Below, one piece after another: positions 19,140 to 27,271 of a stretch of DNA of 39,157 nt. The translations under genes and the position numbers were made by a program. This stretch comes from Pseudomonadota bacterium (GTDB taxonomy: Bacteria > Pseudomonadota > Gammaproteobacteria > Burkholderiales > Thiobacillaceae). How positions within the stretch are numbered: position 1 is the first letter of the stretch; every line of letters starts with the position of its first letter. The stretch spans positions 1-39,157 of the forward strand of contig JAJZPR010000026.1 of the NCBI GenBank assembly GCA_021847835.1, read 5' to 3'. The notes below the pieces were generated by a model. It was not told the origin of the DNA, did not search any database, and worked only from the letters and a program-made list of their open reading frames with translations.

Positions 19140-19583
19140 TCAGATTTTTCCGAGCAGAAGAATCGACATCACCAGGCCGTAGATGGCGATGCCTTCGGCG
19201 AGGCCGAGATAGATCAGGGTGCGCCCGAACATTTCCGGTTTTTCCGCCACTACCGCCAGCGCCGCGGAGCCCACCGGACCCAGGGCCAGCGCCGCGCCGA
19301 TGGCGGCAAGCCCGGTGGGCAGTCCGATGCCGATGATGGCAAGCCCCAGGCCCGTCGTGACCTCCACTCGCGCTACCGTTTCCGTCGTCTGCGCCATCAC
19401 CTCCTGGGCGCCCATCGCCAGCAAGGCCAGCAGCGCCAGCCCGAACACGGAAAGATTGCCCAGCAGCCAGTTGCGCGCCCGCTGCGGCCTGGCAACGTGC
19501 TTCTCCGGGGACAGTTCGAGATACACCCCCAGCCCGATGAGGCCGACGATGGTCAGGGTCATGATGCCAACGATGAAAATCAT
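19140..19583 (-). CDS. atpK: V/A-type ATPase proteolipid subunit K (c subunit)
   Basis: A 147-residue rotor-ring subunit with four hydrophobic segments: residues 2-22, 40-62, 78-112 and 120-145. The last two form the c-subunit hairpin, with a conserved loop AEKPEMFGR and the ion-binding glutamate at residue 130 in LGLAEGIAIYGL. The second segment ends MAMGAQEVMAQ-like, similar to a cleavable signal, so the mature form might be a single hairpin. The neighbouring Gln and Thr/Ser ligands of sodium-type rotors are not visible, which hints at proton use. GGAG six to seven bases before the ATG is a clear ribosome site. Confidence 0.9.
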   Translation of the reverse strand: MIFIVGIMTLTIVGLIGLGVYLELSPEKHVARPQRARNWLLGNLSVFGLALLALLAMGAQEVMAQTTETVARVEVTTGLGLAIIGIGLPTGLAAIGAALALGPVGSAALAVVAEKPEMFGRTLIYLGLAEGIAIYGLVMSILLLGKI

Positions 19584-19612
19584 GTTGCTCTCCAGTTGCC
19601 GGTTATGTCAGT

Positions 19613-21565
19613 TCAAGTATGCCGTTTTTGTGGCGAATCGATCGTGTCTTTTTTTCCCAGCGCCAGTGGCACGAAGGGCCGCCCCCCTCCGCTGAAAAAA
19701 CGCGAGAATCCTTCGTAGTACTCGAGACGCAGCACCTGGATGGCGACGATGGCGCCTTCCAGCGCGAGGATGATCAAATTCCCGATGACCAGGGCAACCC
19801 AGCGCCCGGCCGTATCGAGGCTGTTGGCGATGGTGAACACGGCCAGCGCGAGCGCCACGTGGTTGATGGAGAAGGCTGCCACCCGCATGAAAGACAAGGT
19901 GTTGGCGAAAAAGGCCAGCACCGATTCGAAGCTTTCGATGATCACGGTCAGCAAACGCTCTCCCAGCCCGCCCCGGTTCTCCAGCCAGTTCCAGACCACG
20001 ATGACGCCAAGGCCGATGCCGGCGGCAATGCCCCCGGCCAGTCCGAAGCGCCCCTCGGTGGCCAGCCCGTACACGCCTGCCACCGCGCCCAGGTAAAGCA
20101 CCAGGCCGGCCAGGCCGCCCGCATCGAACAGGGCTCGCGAAACCGTGGCGGCTGCCAGGCGGTTGTAGATGGTCAGCAGCTGGGTGACGGTGATGAAGCC
20201 CACGCCCCATACCACGGCGGCCTCCAGCATGCGCACCGGATCGTGCAGGGGGGAAATCCACAAGGGCTCGACGATGGTTTCGAAGCCGAACAGGCTGCCA
20301 TAGACAAAGCCGAATGCGGTTGCGGAAAACCCCGCGCCGATGAACAGACTGCGGAAACGCCGCGCCCTGCCGGCAAGCGCAAAACCGGCGGCGGCGATGA
20401 CCAGGCCCTGGCCGATGTCGCCGAACATCATGCCGAACATCAGCACGAAGGAGCCTGCGAACAGCCAGGTGGGGTCGAATTCGCCATAGCGCGGGATGCC
20501 GTAGTTGCGCACCAGGTCGGAAAACGGCCCCATCCAGTCGGGATAGCGCATGGCCGAGGGCACGCTGTCGAGTTCCGAGGCATAAGGCGGACGCAGCTGC
20601 AGCACATAACGATCCGCCAGACGCGCGTCCAGCGCCTGGCGCATGCGGTCCACCTCGCGCTCGGGAATCCAGCCGGTGATCAGCGCGAGCCCGCCGCGCG
20701 CGCGCAGGGTTTCGGCGGAAATGCGCACATAAGGCTCGGCCAGGGCCATGCCCTTCCTGACCTCGACAAGCCTGTCCATGACCTTGCCCATGACCTCGCG
20801 GTGATGAAGATCGCAGCTGTGCGCTTCCTGCCGCAATCTTTCCGCCGCCTTTTCCAGTTCCTCCCTGGCCTTGTCCGGATGCGCCAGCAATTCGGGTTCC
20901 AGCGAGATTTCCTGCCAGCCGGCCGCGTCCAGCGCGCCGCGGATTTCGCCGGCCTTGCCGATGGGGCCGATTGCCACGGCATACGCCCTGCCATCCTGGG
21001 CATCGAACACCTCGAGCAAAAAGCCGGAAAGTTCCAGCGCTTCGCCCAGCCTCGCAAGATTGGCTTCCGGCACGGTGCCGATCCGCGTTTGCAGAAAACG
21101 CTTGGGGCGCGCCAGCCAGGCGAGGTCGATGTCGAGTTTCTTGAAATGCTCGAGAGAATTGCGCAGGCTGGCATTGTGCTCCAGCGCCTCGGTCACGCGG
21201 CGCTTGTCCTCTTCGCAGCGCGAGGCCGCATTCCACAACTCGCCCAGCCAGGCGTTCCATTCCTGCAGTTGCGCGAGCGTCGGTGCCTCGGGCACCTGCT
21301 CGGGAGAAAGCTCATCCGCGCGGGCGGCCGCCGGAGCCCCGAGCGCCGCCGTGCCGTAATGTTCGAGCACCTTGCCCAGCCGGGCATTCGCTTCCGCGAA
21401 GACCTCCACGTAGCGGTCGCCCGGCGTCTCCGGCAGGTCGCGCTCCCAGGCCAGGCTTTTCTCCGGCGTGAAAACGCCATAGGTCGCCAGCAGCAGCGAG
21501 GCCTGCGGCGCATCCGAGTTCAGCACCCAGAGCGAAACATGCTGCATGCGCAAGGGCTTGAACAT
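19613..21565 (-). CDS. atpI: V/A-type ATPase membrane subunit I (a subunit)
   Basis: A 650-residue stator subunit. The N-terminal half (to about residue 340) is a soluble helical domain that contacts the peripheral stalks. The C-terminal half has seven or eight membrane segments, beginning near LFAGSFVLMFGMMFGDIGQG. The motif QVLRLEYYEGFSRFFSGGGRPF close to the C-terminus carries the arginine that faces the rotor glutamate and is a signature of subunit I. The start at 21565 follows the subunit C stop by 2 bases; an in-frame extension to 21826 would lie inside subunit C. It forms the ion path with subunit K, whose gene is next. Confidence 0.93.
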   Translation of the reverse strand: MFKPLRMQHVSLWVLNSDAPQASLLLATYGVFTPEKSLAWERDLPETPGDRYVEVFAEANARLGKVLEHYGTAALGAPAAARADELSPEQVPEAPTLAQLQEWNAWLGELWNAASRCEEDKRRVTEALEHNASLRNSLEHFKKLDIDLAWLARPKRFLQTRIGTVPEANLARLGEALELSGFLLEVFDAQDGRAYAVAIGPIGKAGEIRGALDAAGWQEISLEPELLAHPDKAREELEKAAERLRQEAHSCDLHHREVMGKVMDRLVEVRKGMALAEPYVRISAETLRARGGLALITGWIPEREVDRMRQALDARLADRYVLQLRPPYASELDSVPSAMRYPDWMGPFSDLVRNYGIPRYGEFDPTWLFAGSFVLMFGMMFGDIGQGLVIAAAGFALAGRARRFRSLFIGAGFSATAFGFVYGSLFGFETIVEPLWISPLHDPVRMLEAAVVWGVGFITVTQLLTIYNRLAAATVSRALFDAGGLAGLVLYLGAVAGVYGLATEGRFGLAGGIAAGIGLGVIVVWNWLENRGGLGERLLTVIIESFESVLAFFANTLSFMRVAAFSINHVALALAVFTIANSLDTAGRWVALVIGNLIILALEGAIVAIQVLRLEYYEGFSRFFSGGGRPFVPLALGKKDTIDSPQKRHT

Positions 21566-21567
21566 GG

Positions 21568-22608
21568 CTACGCCGCCTGCCTGTCGGGCGATGCGCCGAG
21601 CGTGTCCAGGCCCATCGCCTGCCTGATGGTCTGCGCATTGAGACCGATGGCACGGCCCTTGAGGGCGGCCCGCACCATGCGCAGATCGCGCTCGCGCAGC
21701 ACGAGATAGGCAAAGGCGCGCGCAAAGCCCGGCGCATTCGAGTGCAGCACGGCATGCGCAGCGCGCGCGGATTTTCCTTCCAGGATCGTGAACACCTTGT
21801 AAACGCTGTCCGACTCGCTCAGCCATTCGCGGTAAGGCTGCGGCAATGCGGCCAGCACCTCCTCAAGCCTGTCGCGTACCGCGAGATCCCTCAATATACC
21901 GGAGGAAAGCCGGTAGTGGCTGGGCACCAGCAGGTAAAACACCTGCGATGACGGCAGCTTGTAGAGAAAACGGTAGCGCAACAACCACACCAGATTGATG
22001 CGGTCGATGAGCAATTCCATGAGACTGCGGAAACCCTTGCCCAGCACGGCCTCCTGCTGGCGTGCCAGTTCGACAAGCCCGTGATAAAAGCGGCGGTCGA
22101 GCGCGGCGTCGAGGTCGAACAGCCGCGGCTGCGCCTCGAAGGCGCGGCGTGCGAAGCGCACGATGTCGGCATAATGTGTCGTTTCCAGGCGGCGCAGCAG
22201 TTCGCCGACGTCTTCGGTCTGCAAGAGTTCTTCCAGGGGCAGCGAGGCAAGAAAGCCCAGATCAAGCAGTTCCTGACGCACCAGCATGGCGGGCGCCCCG
22301 GACATTTTTGCACGGATGATGGCCTTGAGGTTGGACAGCTCAAAGCGCTGCATCCAGTACTCCAGAAACCTGCGGCCCTCGCCTGCCGCGCGCATCAGGA
22401 TCAGGACGTCGTCCAGCTGGCTGCGGATGATGGACTGCTCGAGATAACGCCCGGCTTCCAGGTCGGCAAGAATCCGGCCCAGGCCCGCGTGCGCCAGGAT
22501 CGCCGCGCTTTCCTCGGCACCGCCTTCGGCCAGCACGGGCAATTCCTCCTCGCGCAGCAGGCGCGCGGCCATCAGGCTGACGCGGGCATCGAGATAATGG
22601 TTCAACAT
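21568..22608 (-). CDS. atpC: V/A-type ATPase subunit C (V0 d-like)
   Basis: A 346-residue, mainly helical protein like the V0 d / bacterial subunit C that sits on the rotor ring and receives the central stalk. Recognisable pieces are LNHYLDARVSLMAARLL at the start, LEYWMQRFELSNLKAIIRAK and NLVWLLRYRFLYKLP. ATG at 22608 follows a GGAAG at about eleven bases; a TTG at 22629 gives a seven-residue extension. It is followed with 2 bases by subunit I and preceded by the small coiled-coil subunit. Sequence conservation in this family is low, so the assignment leans partly on gene order. Confidence 0.85.
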   Translation of the reverse strand: MLNHYLDARVSLMAARLLREEELPVLAEGGAEESAAILAHAGLGRILADLEAGRYLEQSIIRSQLDDVLILMRAAGEGRRFLEYWMQRFELSNLKAIIRAKMSGAPAMLVRQELLDLGFLASLPLEELLQTEDVGELLRRLETTHYADIVRFARRAFEAQPRLFDLDAALDRRFYHGLVELARQQEAVLGKGFRSLMELLIDRINLVWLLRYRFLYKLPSSQVFYLLVPSHYRLSSGILRDLAVRDRLEEVLAALPQPYREWLSESDSVYKVFTILEGKSARAAHAVLHSNAPGFARAFAYLVLRERDLRMVRAALKGRAIGLNAQTIRQAMGLDTLGASPDRQAA

Positions 22609-22657
22609 AGTCTGGCCGACTTCCAGCAACTCACATTGACGCCGGAATCCGAAAAGA

Positions 22658-22972
22658 TCAATCCTGGCCGAGGATCAATGCCAGCGCCCCCTCGACCGCA
22701 GCTTCTTCGTTGCGGGCCGCGCGCTCGCGCAGCAGCCGCTGATGCGCCGCCGAGTCCGCCTCGAGTTCCGCGACGCGCCGCTGCGCATCCTCCCCGGCCT
22801 TTGCGAGAAAAGGCTTGCGCCGCGCATCGGCCTGCTTTTCGAATTCGATCTCGGCGCGGCGTGCCTCGTCGAGCGCATCCTGGATGATTTTCCTGCGCGC
22901 CGCATCGGCCTGCACCACCTGCTCTTCCGCCTTTCTTTCCGCCTCCAGCAGGCGCTTGAGGATGTCTTCCAT
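22658..22972 (-). CDS. V/A-type ATPase peripheral-stalk subunit G/H
   Basis: A 104-residue, almost wholly helical and highly charged protein (KRLLEAERKAEEQVVQADAA; EIEFEKQADARRKPF), as expected for the G/H coiled-coil partner of subunit E in the peripheral stalk. There is no signal peptide or membrane segment. It is the first gene of the ATPase set and starts 14 bases after the hupE stop. The ribosome site is weak. Assignment rests on size, coiled-coil character and position directly before subunit C. A frame running on upstream through hupE is not credible. Confidence 0.8.
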   Translation of the reverse strand: MEDILKRLLEAERKAEEQVVQADAARRKIIQDALDEARRAEIEFEKQADARRKPFLAKAGEDAQRRVAELEADSAAHQRLLRERAARNEEAAVEGALALILGQD

Positions 22973-22986
22973 CGGGGCTCGGCGAA

Positions 22987-23565
22987 TCAGCCGGCAAGAT
23001 TGAACAGCATGCCGATTCCCGCCAGCGTGATGGCCGTGCCGGTCAGGCCCAGGAGCCGCTGGCGGACCTGCATGCCGGCGAACGCGCCGAGGCCATGCAG
23101 CAGCGCGGTAGCCGCCAGCATGCCCAGTCCGTAGCCCCAGGGCGAGGCGGCAAGCGGCATTTCCTGGCCGTGCGCCACGCCGTGGAACAAGGCGAACAGT
23201 CCGGTCAGCAAAGCGGCCAGCGGCAGAAACATCCGGCGGCGCAGGGCCACCAGCACGCCCAGCGCCAGCACGGAAAGCGCGATGCCGGCTTCCATGACGG
23301 CGAAAGTCACGCCAGCCATGCCCATCGCCGCACCGATCGCCATGGCGCTGATAAAGCTCAAAGGCAGAACCCACAAGGCGCGCCCGCCCTGCTGCGCCGC
23401 CCACAGGCCCACCGCCACCATGGCGAGCAGATGGTCGAGGCCGCTGAACGGATGCAGCATGCCCGCGATCAGCCCGGCATCGTGGGTGTGCGCGCCCTGG
23501 CCATGCGCCCAGGCGGCAGGTGCTGCCGCAGCCAGAACAAGCAGCGTAAGGTTTCTGATATGCAT
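22987..23565 (-). CDS. hupE: HupE/UreJ family nickel-related membrane protein
   Basis: A 192-residue membrane protein with a cleavable signal peptide (residues 1-20, ending AWAHG) and six hydrophobic segments. The signature HPFSGLDHLLAM (residues 38-49) with its His and Asp, and a second histidine-bearing segment FALFHGVAHGQEM, are the metal-handling motifs of HupE/UreJ, a family linked to nickel uptake for hydrogenase and urease. AGGGG six bases before the ATG at 23565 favours this start; another ATG at 23583 overlaps the hydrogenase large-subunit stop. It joins the hydrogenase genes to the ATPase genes without a break. Substrate is by family inference. Confidence 0.9.
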   Translation of the reverse strand: MHIRNLTLLVLAAAAPAAWAHGQGAHTHDAGLIAGMLHPFSGLDHLLAMVAVGLWAAQQGGRALWVLPLSFISAMAIGAAMGMAGVTFAVMEAGIALSVLALGVLVALRRRMFLPLAALLTGLFALFHGVAHGQEMPLAASPWGYGLGMLAATALLHGLGAFAGMQVRQRLLGLTGTAITLAGIGMLFNLAG

Positions 23566-23582
23566 GTCGTGCCCCTTTTTCA

Positions 23583-25346
23583 TTAGCGTACTTTCACTTT
23601 CACCAGTTCCTCGCCTTCCGGGTCGGTCACGTGCACCGCGCAGGCGATGCAGGGATCGAAGCTGTGGATGGTGCGCAGGATTTCGATGGGCTGCCTGGGG
23701 TCGTGCAGCACGTGGTTGTGCTGAAGCGCCGCCTCGTAGGCGCCGGGCTGGCCGGCGGCATCGCGCGGGCCGGCGTTCCAGGTGGAGGGCACCACCGCCT
23801 GGTAGTTGGCGATTTTTTCGTTCTCGATCACGATGTAGTGCGCGAGGCCGCCGCGCGGCGCTTCCATGAAGCCCGCGCCCTTGGCGCTCTTCGGCCAGCT
23901 TGAGGGCTCCCACAGTTTCTCGTTGAAAGTCCTGACGTCTCCTGCCTTGATGTTGGCCATGAGCTGGTCGAACCAGCCCTGCATCGCATCGGCGATGACC
24001 TTGGATTCCAGCGTGCGCGCCGCCGTGCGGCCCAGCGTGGAGAACAGCGCCTGCACCGGCACGTCGAGCTTGTTGAGCGTCATGCCCACCAGTTCCTTGG
24101 TCTGCTCGTGGCCATTGGCATACAACATGAGCACGCGCGCGAGCGGGCCGACTTCCATGGAATGCCCCTTCCAGCGCGGCGACTTGAGCCAGGAATACTT
24201 GGCGTCGACGTCTAGGTGCTCGTAAGGCGGCTTGGGTCCGGTGTAGTTGAGCTCGGTCTCGCCCTTGTAGGGATGCAGGCCGGTCTGGTCGCCCACGCTG
24301 TACTTGTACCAGGAGTGCGAGACGAATTCCTGGATCTCGCCGTCGGCGTGCATGTCGACCGGATGCACGGTGGAGAGGTCGCGGTTGAGGATGGCGCCGC
24401 GCGGGATGAAGAGCGAATCGGTGTCCCACATGCTCTTGCCCGGAAAGTCGCCGTAGGTGAGGAAGTTGCCGAGGCCCTCGCCCATCGCGCCCCACTCCTT
24501 GTAGAAGCCGGCAATCGCCAGGGTGTCGGGCACGTAGACCTGGTCGACGAATTCGCGCATCTGGGTGATGACGTTCTGCACCGTCTGCAGGCCGACCAGG
24601 TTGAGCGCGGTGCCGGCCTGGTGGCCGCCGCGGCCCTTGCCGCCGCTGCCTTGCTCGCTGATGGCGCAGGGCACGCCGCCCACCAGGAACATGGGGTGCG
24701 GGTTCTTGCCGCCGAAGATGGCGTGCAGCTTGACCACCTCGCGCTGCCAGGCCAGGGCTTCGAGGTAATGCGCCACTGCCATCAGGTTGGCTTCGGGCGG
24801 CAGCTTGTAGGCCGGGTGGCCCCAGTAGGCGTTGGAGAAGATGCCGAGCTGGCCGCCTTCGACGAAGGTCTTGACCTTCTTCTGCACGTCGCTGAAATAG
24901 CCGGGCGAGGACTTGGCCCAGCCGCTGATGCTCTGCGCCAGTTCCGAGGTCGCCTTGGGATCGGCTTTCAGCGCGGACACCACGTCCACCCAGTCGAGCG
25001 CGTGCAGGTGGTAAAAATGCATGACATGGTCGTGCACGAACTGGGCGGCGATCATCAGGTTGCGGATCAGTTCGGCATTGGGCGGGATCTCATACTTGAG
25101 CGCATCCTCGACCGCACGCACGCTGGCGATGCCGTGCACCAGGGTGCACACGCCGCAGATGCGCTGCGCGAAGGCCCAGGCATCGCGCGGATCCCTGCCG
25201 CGCAAAATGATCTCGATGCCGCGCACCATGGTGCCGGCGGACCAGGCCTGGGTGATCTTGCCACTGGGATCGGTCTCCGCCTCGATGCGCAAATGGCCTT
25301 CGATGCGGGTGATGGGGTCAACTACTACTCGTTGGGGAGCGTTCAT
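23583..25346 (-). CDS. hynL: [NiFe] hydrogenase large subunit, Isp type
   Basis: The 587-residue catalytic subunit that carries the NiFe(CN)2CO centre. The N-terminal pair RICGVCTLVHG has its nickel-ligand cysteines at 64 and 67, and the C-terminal pair DPCIACAVH at 566 and 569. The endopeptidase should cut after His572 and remove a 15-residue tail. The sequence belongs to the periplasm-facing uptake (group 1) hydrogenases. The order small subunit-isp1-isp2-large subunit is that of the Isp-type (group 1e) enzymes known from Allochromatium and Thiocapsa. It begins 4 bases after the isp2 stop and its TAA overlaps a possible start of hupE. It is exported together with the TAT-targeted small subunit. 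Confidence 0.96.
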   Translation of the reverse strand: MNAPQRVVVDPITRIEGHLRIEAETDPSGKITQAWSAGTMVRGIEIILRGRDPRDAWAFAQRICGVCTLVHGIASVRAVEDALKYEIPPNAELIRNLMIAAQFVHDHVMHFYHLHALDWVDVVSALKADPKATSELAQSISGWAKSSPGYFSDVQKKVKTFVEGGQLGIFSNAYWGHPAYKLPPEANLMAVAHYLEALAWQREVVKLHAIFGGKNPHPMFLVGGVPCAISEQGSGGKGRGGHQAGTALNLVGLQTVQNVITQMREFVDQVYVPDTLAIAGFYKEWGAMGEGLGNFLTYGDFPGKSMWDTDSLFIPRGAILNRDLSTVHPVDMHADGEIQEFVSHSWYKYSVGDQTGLHPYKGETELNYTGPKPPYEHLDVDAKYSWLKSPRWKGHSMEVGPLARVLMLYANGHEQTKELVGMTLNKLDVPVQALFSTLGRTAARTLESKVIADAMQGWFDQLMANIKAGDVRTFNEKLWEPSSWPKSAKGAGFMEAPRGGLAHYIVIENEKIANYQAVVPSTWNAGPRDAAGQPGAYEAALQHNHVLHDPRQPIEILRTIHSFDPCIACAVHVTDPEGEELVKVKVR

Positions 25347-25350
25347 GGGC

Positions 25351-26613
25351 TTAGTCTTCCATGTGTTCGGCCAGGAGTTCGGTCAGGCCTAGTAGGTGGG
25401 TATTCATTTCGTAGTGCTCGATGGCCTCTTCGAGGGTGACGCGGCAGTTGGCGCAGAAAGTCACCATGGTGGTGACGCCGGTCTCCTCCAGCTGCGCCTT
25501 CTTGCGCCTGAAGGCCGCAAAGCGCAGCGCTTCCGCATCGGGCTCGTGGATGGCGGACGCCCCGCCGCCCCCGCCGCAGCACCAGTTCATCTTGCCGTGG
25601 TCGGTCATGGGCCGGAACTCGACCACCACTTCATTGACCAGGGCCTCGGGGGCGTTCAGCACGCCGCCGCGGCGCACGATCTGGCAGGGGTCGTGCAGGG
25701 TCACCGGGGTCTTGAGCTTGTCCTTCATTTTCAGCACGCCCTTGCCACGCAGTTCGTCGAGCAGTTCCAGCACGTGCACGACCTCGAACTTGAACGGCCG
25801 TCCCATCAGGTTGGGGCCTTCCCAGCGGATGGCCATGTAGGCATGGCCGCACTCGGGCGACAGCACCCTTTTCACGCCCAGCTTTTCCGCAGTGTTGACG
25901 ATGCGCGACACGATCTCGCGCGCGAGATCGGAAGCGCCGATCTGGATGCCGGCATTGGTGGCCTCGAACGCCTCGGACGACAGCGTCCAGGTAATGTTTG
26001 CCTTGTTGAAAATCTTCGCCAGCGCGCCGAGGTATTCGGGGTAGTTGACGATCTCCATCGAGGACAGCAGCACCAGGTATTCGGCGCCGGCCTGATCGAC
26101 GGGAATCTTCAGCCCGCTTTCGGCTTCCTGATGCTTGATCACGTTCTGCACCGCCGGCCACTTCAGGCCCATGGGCCCGCCCAGTTCGACGGTGCGCTTG
26201 GTGGCGTTGACGATGCCCTCGGGCGCGTGGCCTGACACCGCCATGCCTTCGCGCAGCTTGCGGATCATGTAGATCAAATCGTTTCCAACGGGACACACCA
26301 TGCTGCAGCGCCCGCATAGGGTGCAGCTGTCGTAGACCAGCTCGCTCCAGGCCTCGAGTTCCTCGTCGGTGACGGGCTTGGCCAGACCGGCCATTTTCGC
26401 CAGCCGCCCGAGCAGGGTGTATTCCTGCTGGTACACGCGCTTCAGCGGTTCCAGTTTGTGGATGGGCGTGTACCTGGGATCGCCGGTCTCGGTGTAGAAC
26501 AGGCAGGCCTCGGCGCACAGGCCGCAGTGCACGCAGCTGCTGAAGAAGCTGGCGACCGGCGCATCGATGACTTCCTTCAGCGCGTTGATGCCTTTTTGCA
26601 AGGATGCAGTCAT
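25351..26613 (-). CDS. isp2: Isp2, HdrD-like iron-sulfur protein of the hydrogenase
   Basis: A 420-residue cytoplasmic electron-transfer protein. Two [4Fe-4S] motifs stand near the N-terminus: CVHCGLCAEAC (residues 27-37) and CTLCGRCSMVCP (about 97-108). Two CCG-type cysteine regions follow, one around SPECGHAYMAI with HDPCQIV and one with NWCCGGGGG and FCANCR, as in HdrD and GlcF. With the cytochrome b Isp1 it is thought to move electrons between the hydrogenase and quinone or thiol carriers. The start at 26613 overlaps the isp1 stop (ATGA). A longer in-frame reading through isp1 is not real. Confidence 0.92.
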   Translation of the reverse strand: MTASLQKGINALKEVIDAPVASFFSSCVHCGLCAEACLFYTETGDPRYTPIHKLEPLKRVYQQEYTLLGRLAKMAGLAKPVTDEELEAWSELVYDSCTLCGRCSMVCPVGNDLIYMIRKLREGMAVSGHAPEGIVNATKRTVELGGPMGLKWPAVQNVIKHQEAESGLKIPVDQAGAEYLVLLSSMEIVNYPEYLGALAKIFNKANITWTLSSEAFEATNAGIQIGASDLAREIVSRIVNTAEKLGVKRVLSPECGHAYMAIRWEGPNLMGRPFKFEVVHVLELLDELRGKGVLKMKDKLKTPVTLHDPCQIVRRGGVLNAPEALVNEVVVEFRPMTDHGKMNWCCGGGGGASAIHEPDAEALRFAAFRRKKAQLEETGVTTMVTFCANCRVTLEEAIEHYEMNTHLLGLTELLAEHMED

Positions 26614-27269
26614 ACTGGAACCCCCCTTCGGCCGTTGATGTCGCCGTTGTACCAGCGCGAGGCGAACAGCGTGAAAACGTGGATCAGCTTGGTAAACGGC
26701 AGCGCGATCAGCAGCAGTTCCACACTCAAAATGTGCAGCGCCAGCATGGTCGTGTAAGGCAGCACCAGATGCTTGACCGCCAGATAACCGGTCAGCAGCG
26801 GCAGGAAGGTCAACGCCCAGGCGAGGTAATCGCCGAAGGTCGACAGATAGCGCTTGACCGGCTTGTTGATGCGGTCGGCCAGCACCAGCACCATGGTCGC
26901 CAGCGTCACCACCGTCACCGCGTCGATCACCTGCGAAGGCAGGCCGGGCCAGGAAATGCCGAGCAGGCTTTCGACCAGCTTGATGTGGGGGGCGAAGAAG
27001 AACACCGCGATGAACAGGCCGATGTGGAAAATGTAGCCGCCGACATAGCTCACCGGCGAGCGCTTGAGCATGCCGGGCGGCGGCAGCGAGCGGCGCGCGA
27101 TGGTATGCCAGCCCGAGGCGCCCGCGGCGTTTCTTGCCGGCGCGAGATCCTGCTTGCGTCCCAGGGTGTAAATCTCGATCAGCCGCCACAGCATGCCCAG
27201 CAGAAACAGTCCCAGCGCGATGTTGAGCCCCGTGCCGCGCACCCAGGTCAGGAATTGGATTTCGTTCAT
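26610..27269 (-). CDS. isp1: Isp1, membrane cytochrome b subunit of the hydrogenase
   Basis: A 219-residue integral membrane protein with five hydrophobic segments, resembling the NarI/DsrM cytochrome b family that Isp1 belongs to. The first segment follows NEIQFLTWVRGTGLNIALG; several histidines lie in or near the segments (VGGYIFHIGLF, FFAPHIKL, LALHILSV, TKLIHVF) and are candidate haem ligands. GGAG at 27278-27281 is eight bases from the ATG at 27269; the ATG at 27275 overlaps the small-subunit stop (ATGA) but lies only two bases from that site. It anchors the hydrogenase and passes electrons to Isp2. Confidence 0.9.
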   Translation of the reverse strand: MNEIQFLTWVRGTGLNIALGLFLLGMLWRLIEIYTLGRKQDLAPARNAAGASGWHTIARRSLPPPGMLKRSPVSYVGGYIFHIGLFIAVFFFAPHIKLVESLLGISWPGLPSQVIDAVTVVTLATMVLVLADRINKPVKRYLSTFGDYLAWALTFLPLLTGYLAVKHLVLPYTTMLALHILSVELLLIALPFTKLIHVFTLFASRWYNGDINGRRGVPV

Positions 27270-27271
27270 GC

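Noticed and set aside
19619..21709. 696-codon open frame opposite atpI
   Set aside because: Composition is that of an antisense frame in GC-rich DNA (His/Gln/Arg-rich, no motifs), and atpI on the other strand is certain.
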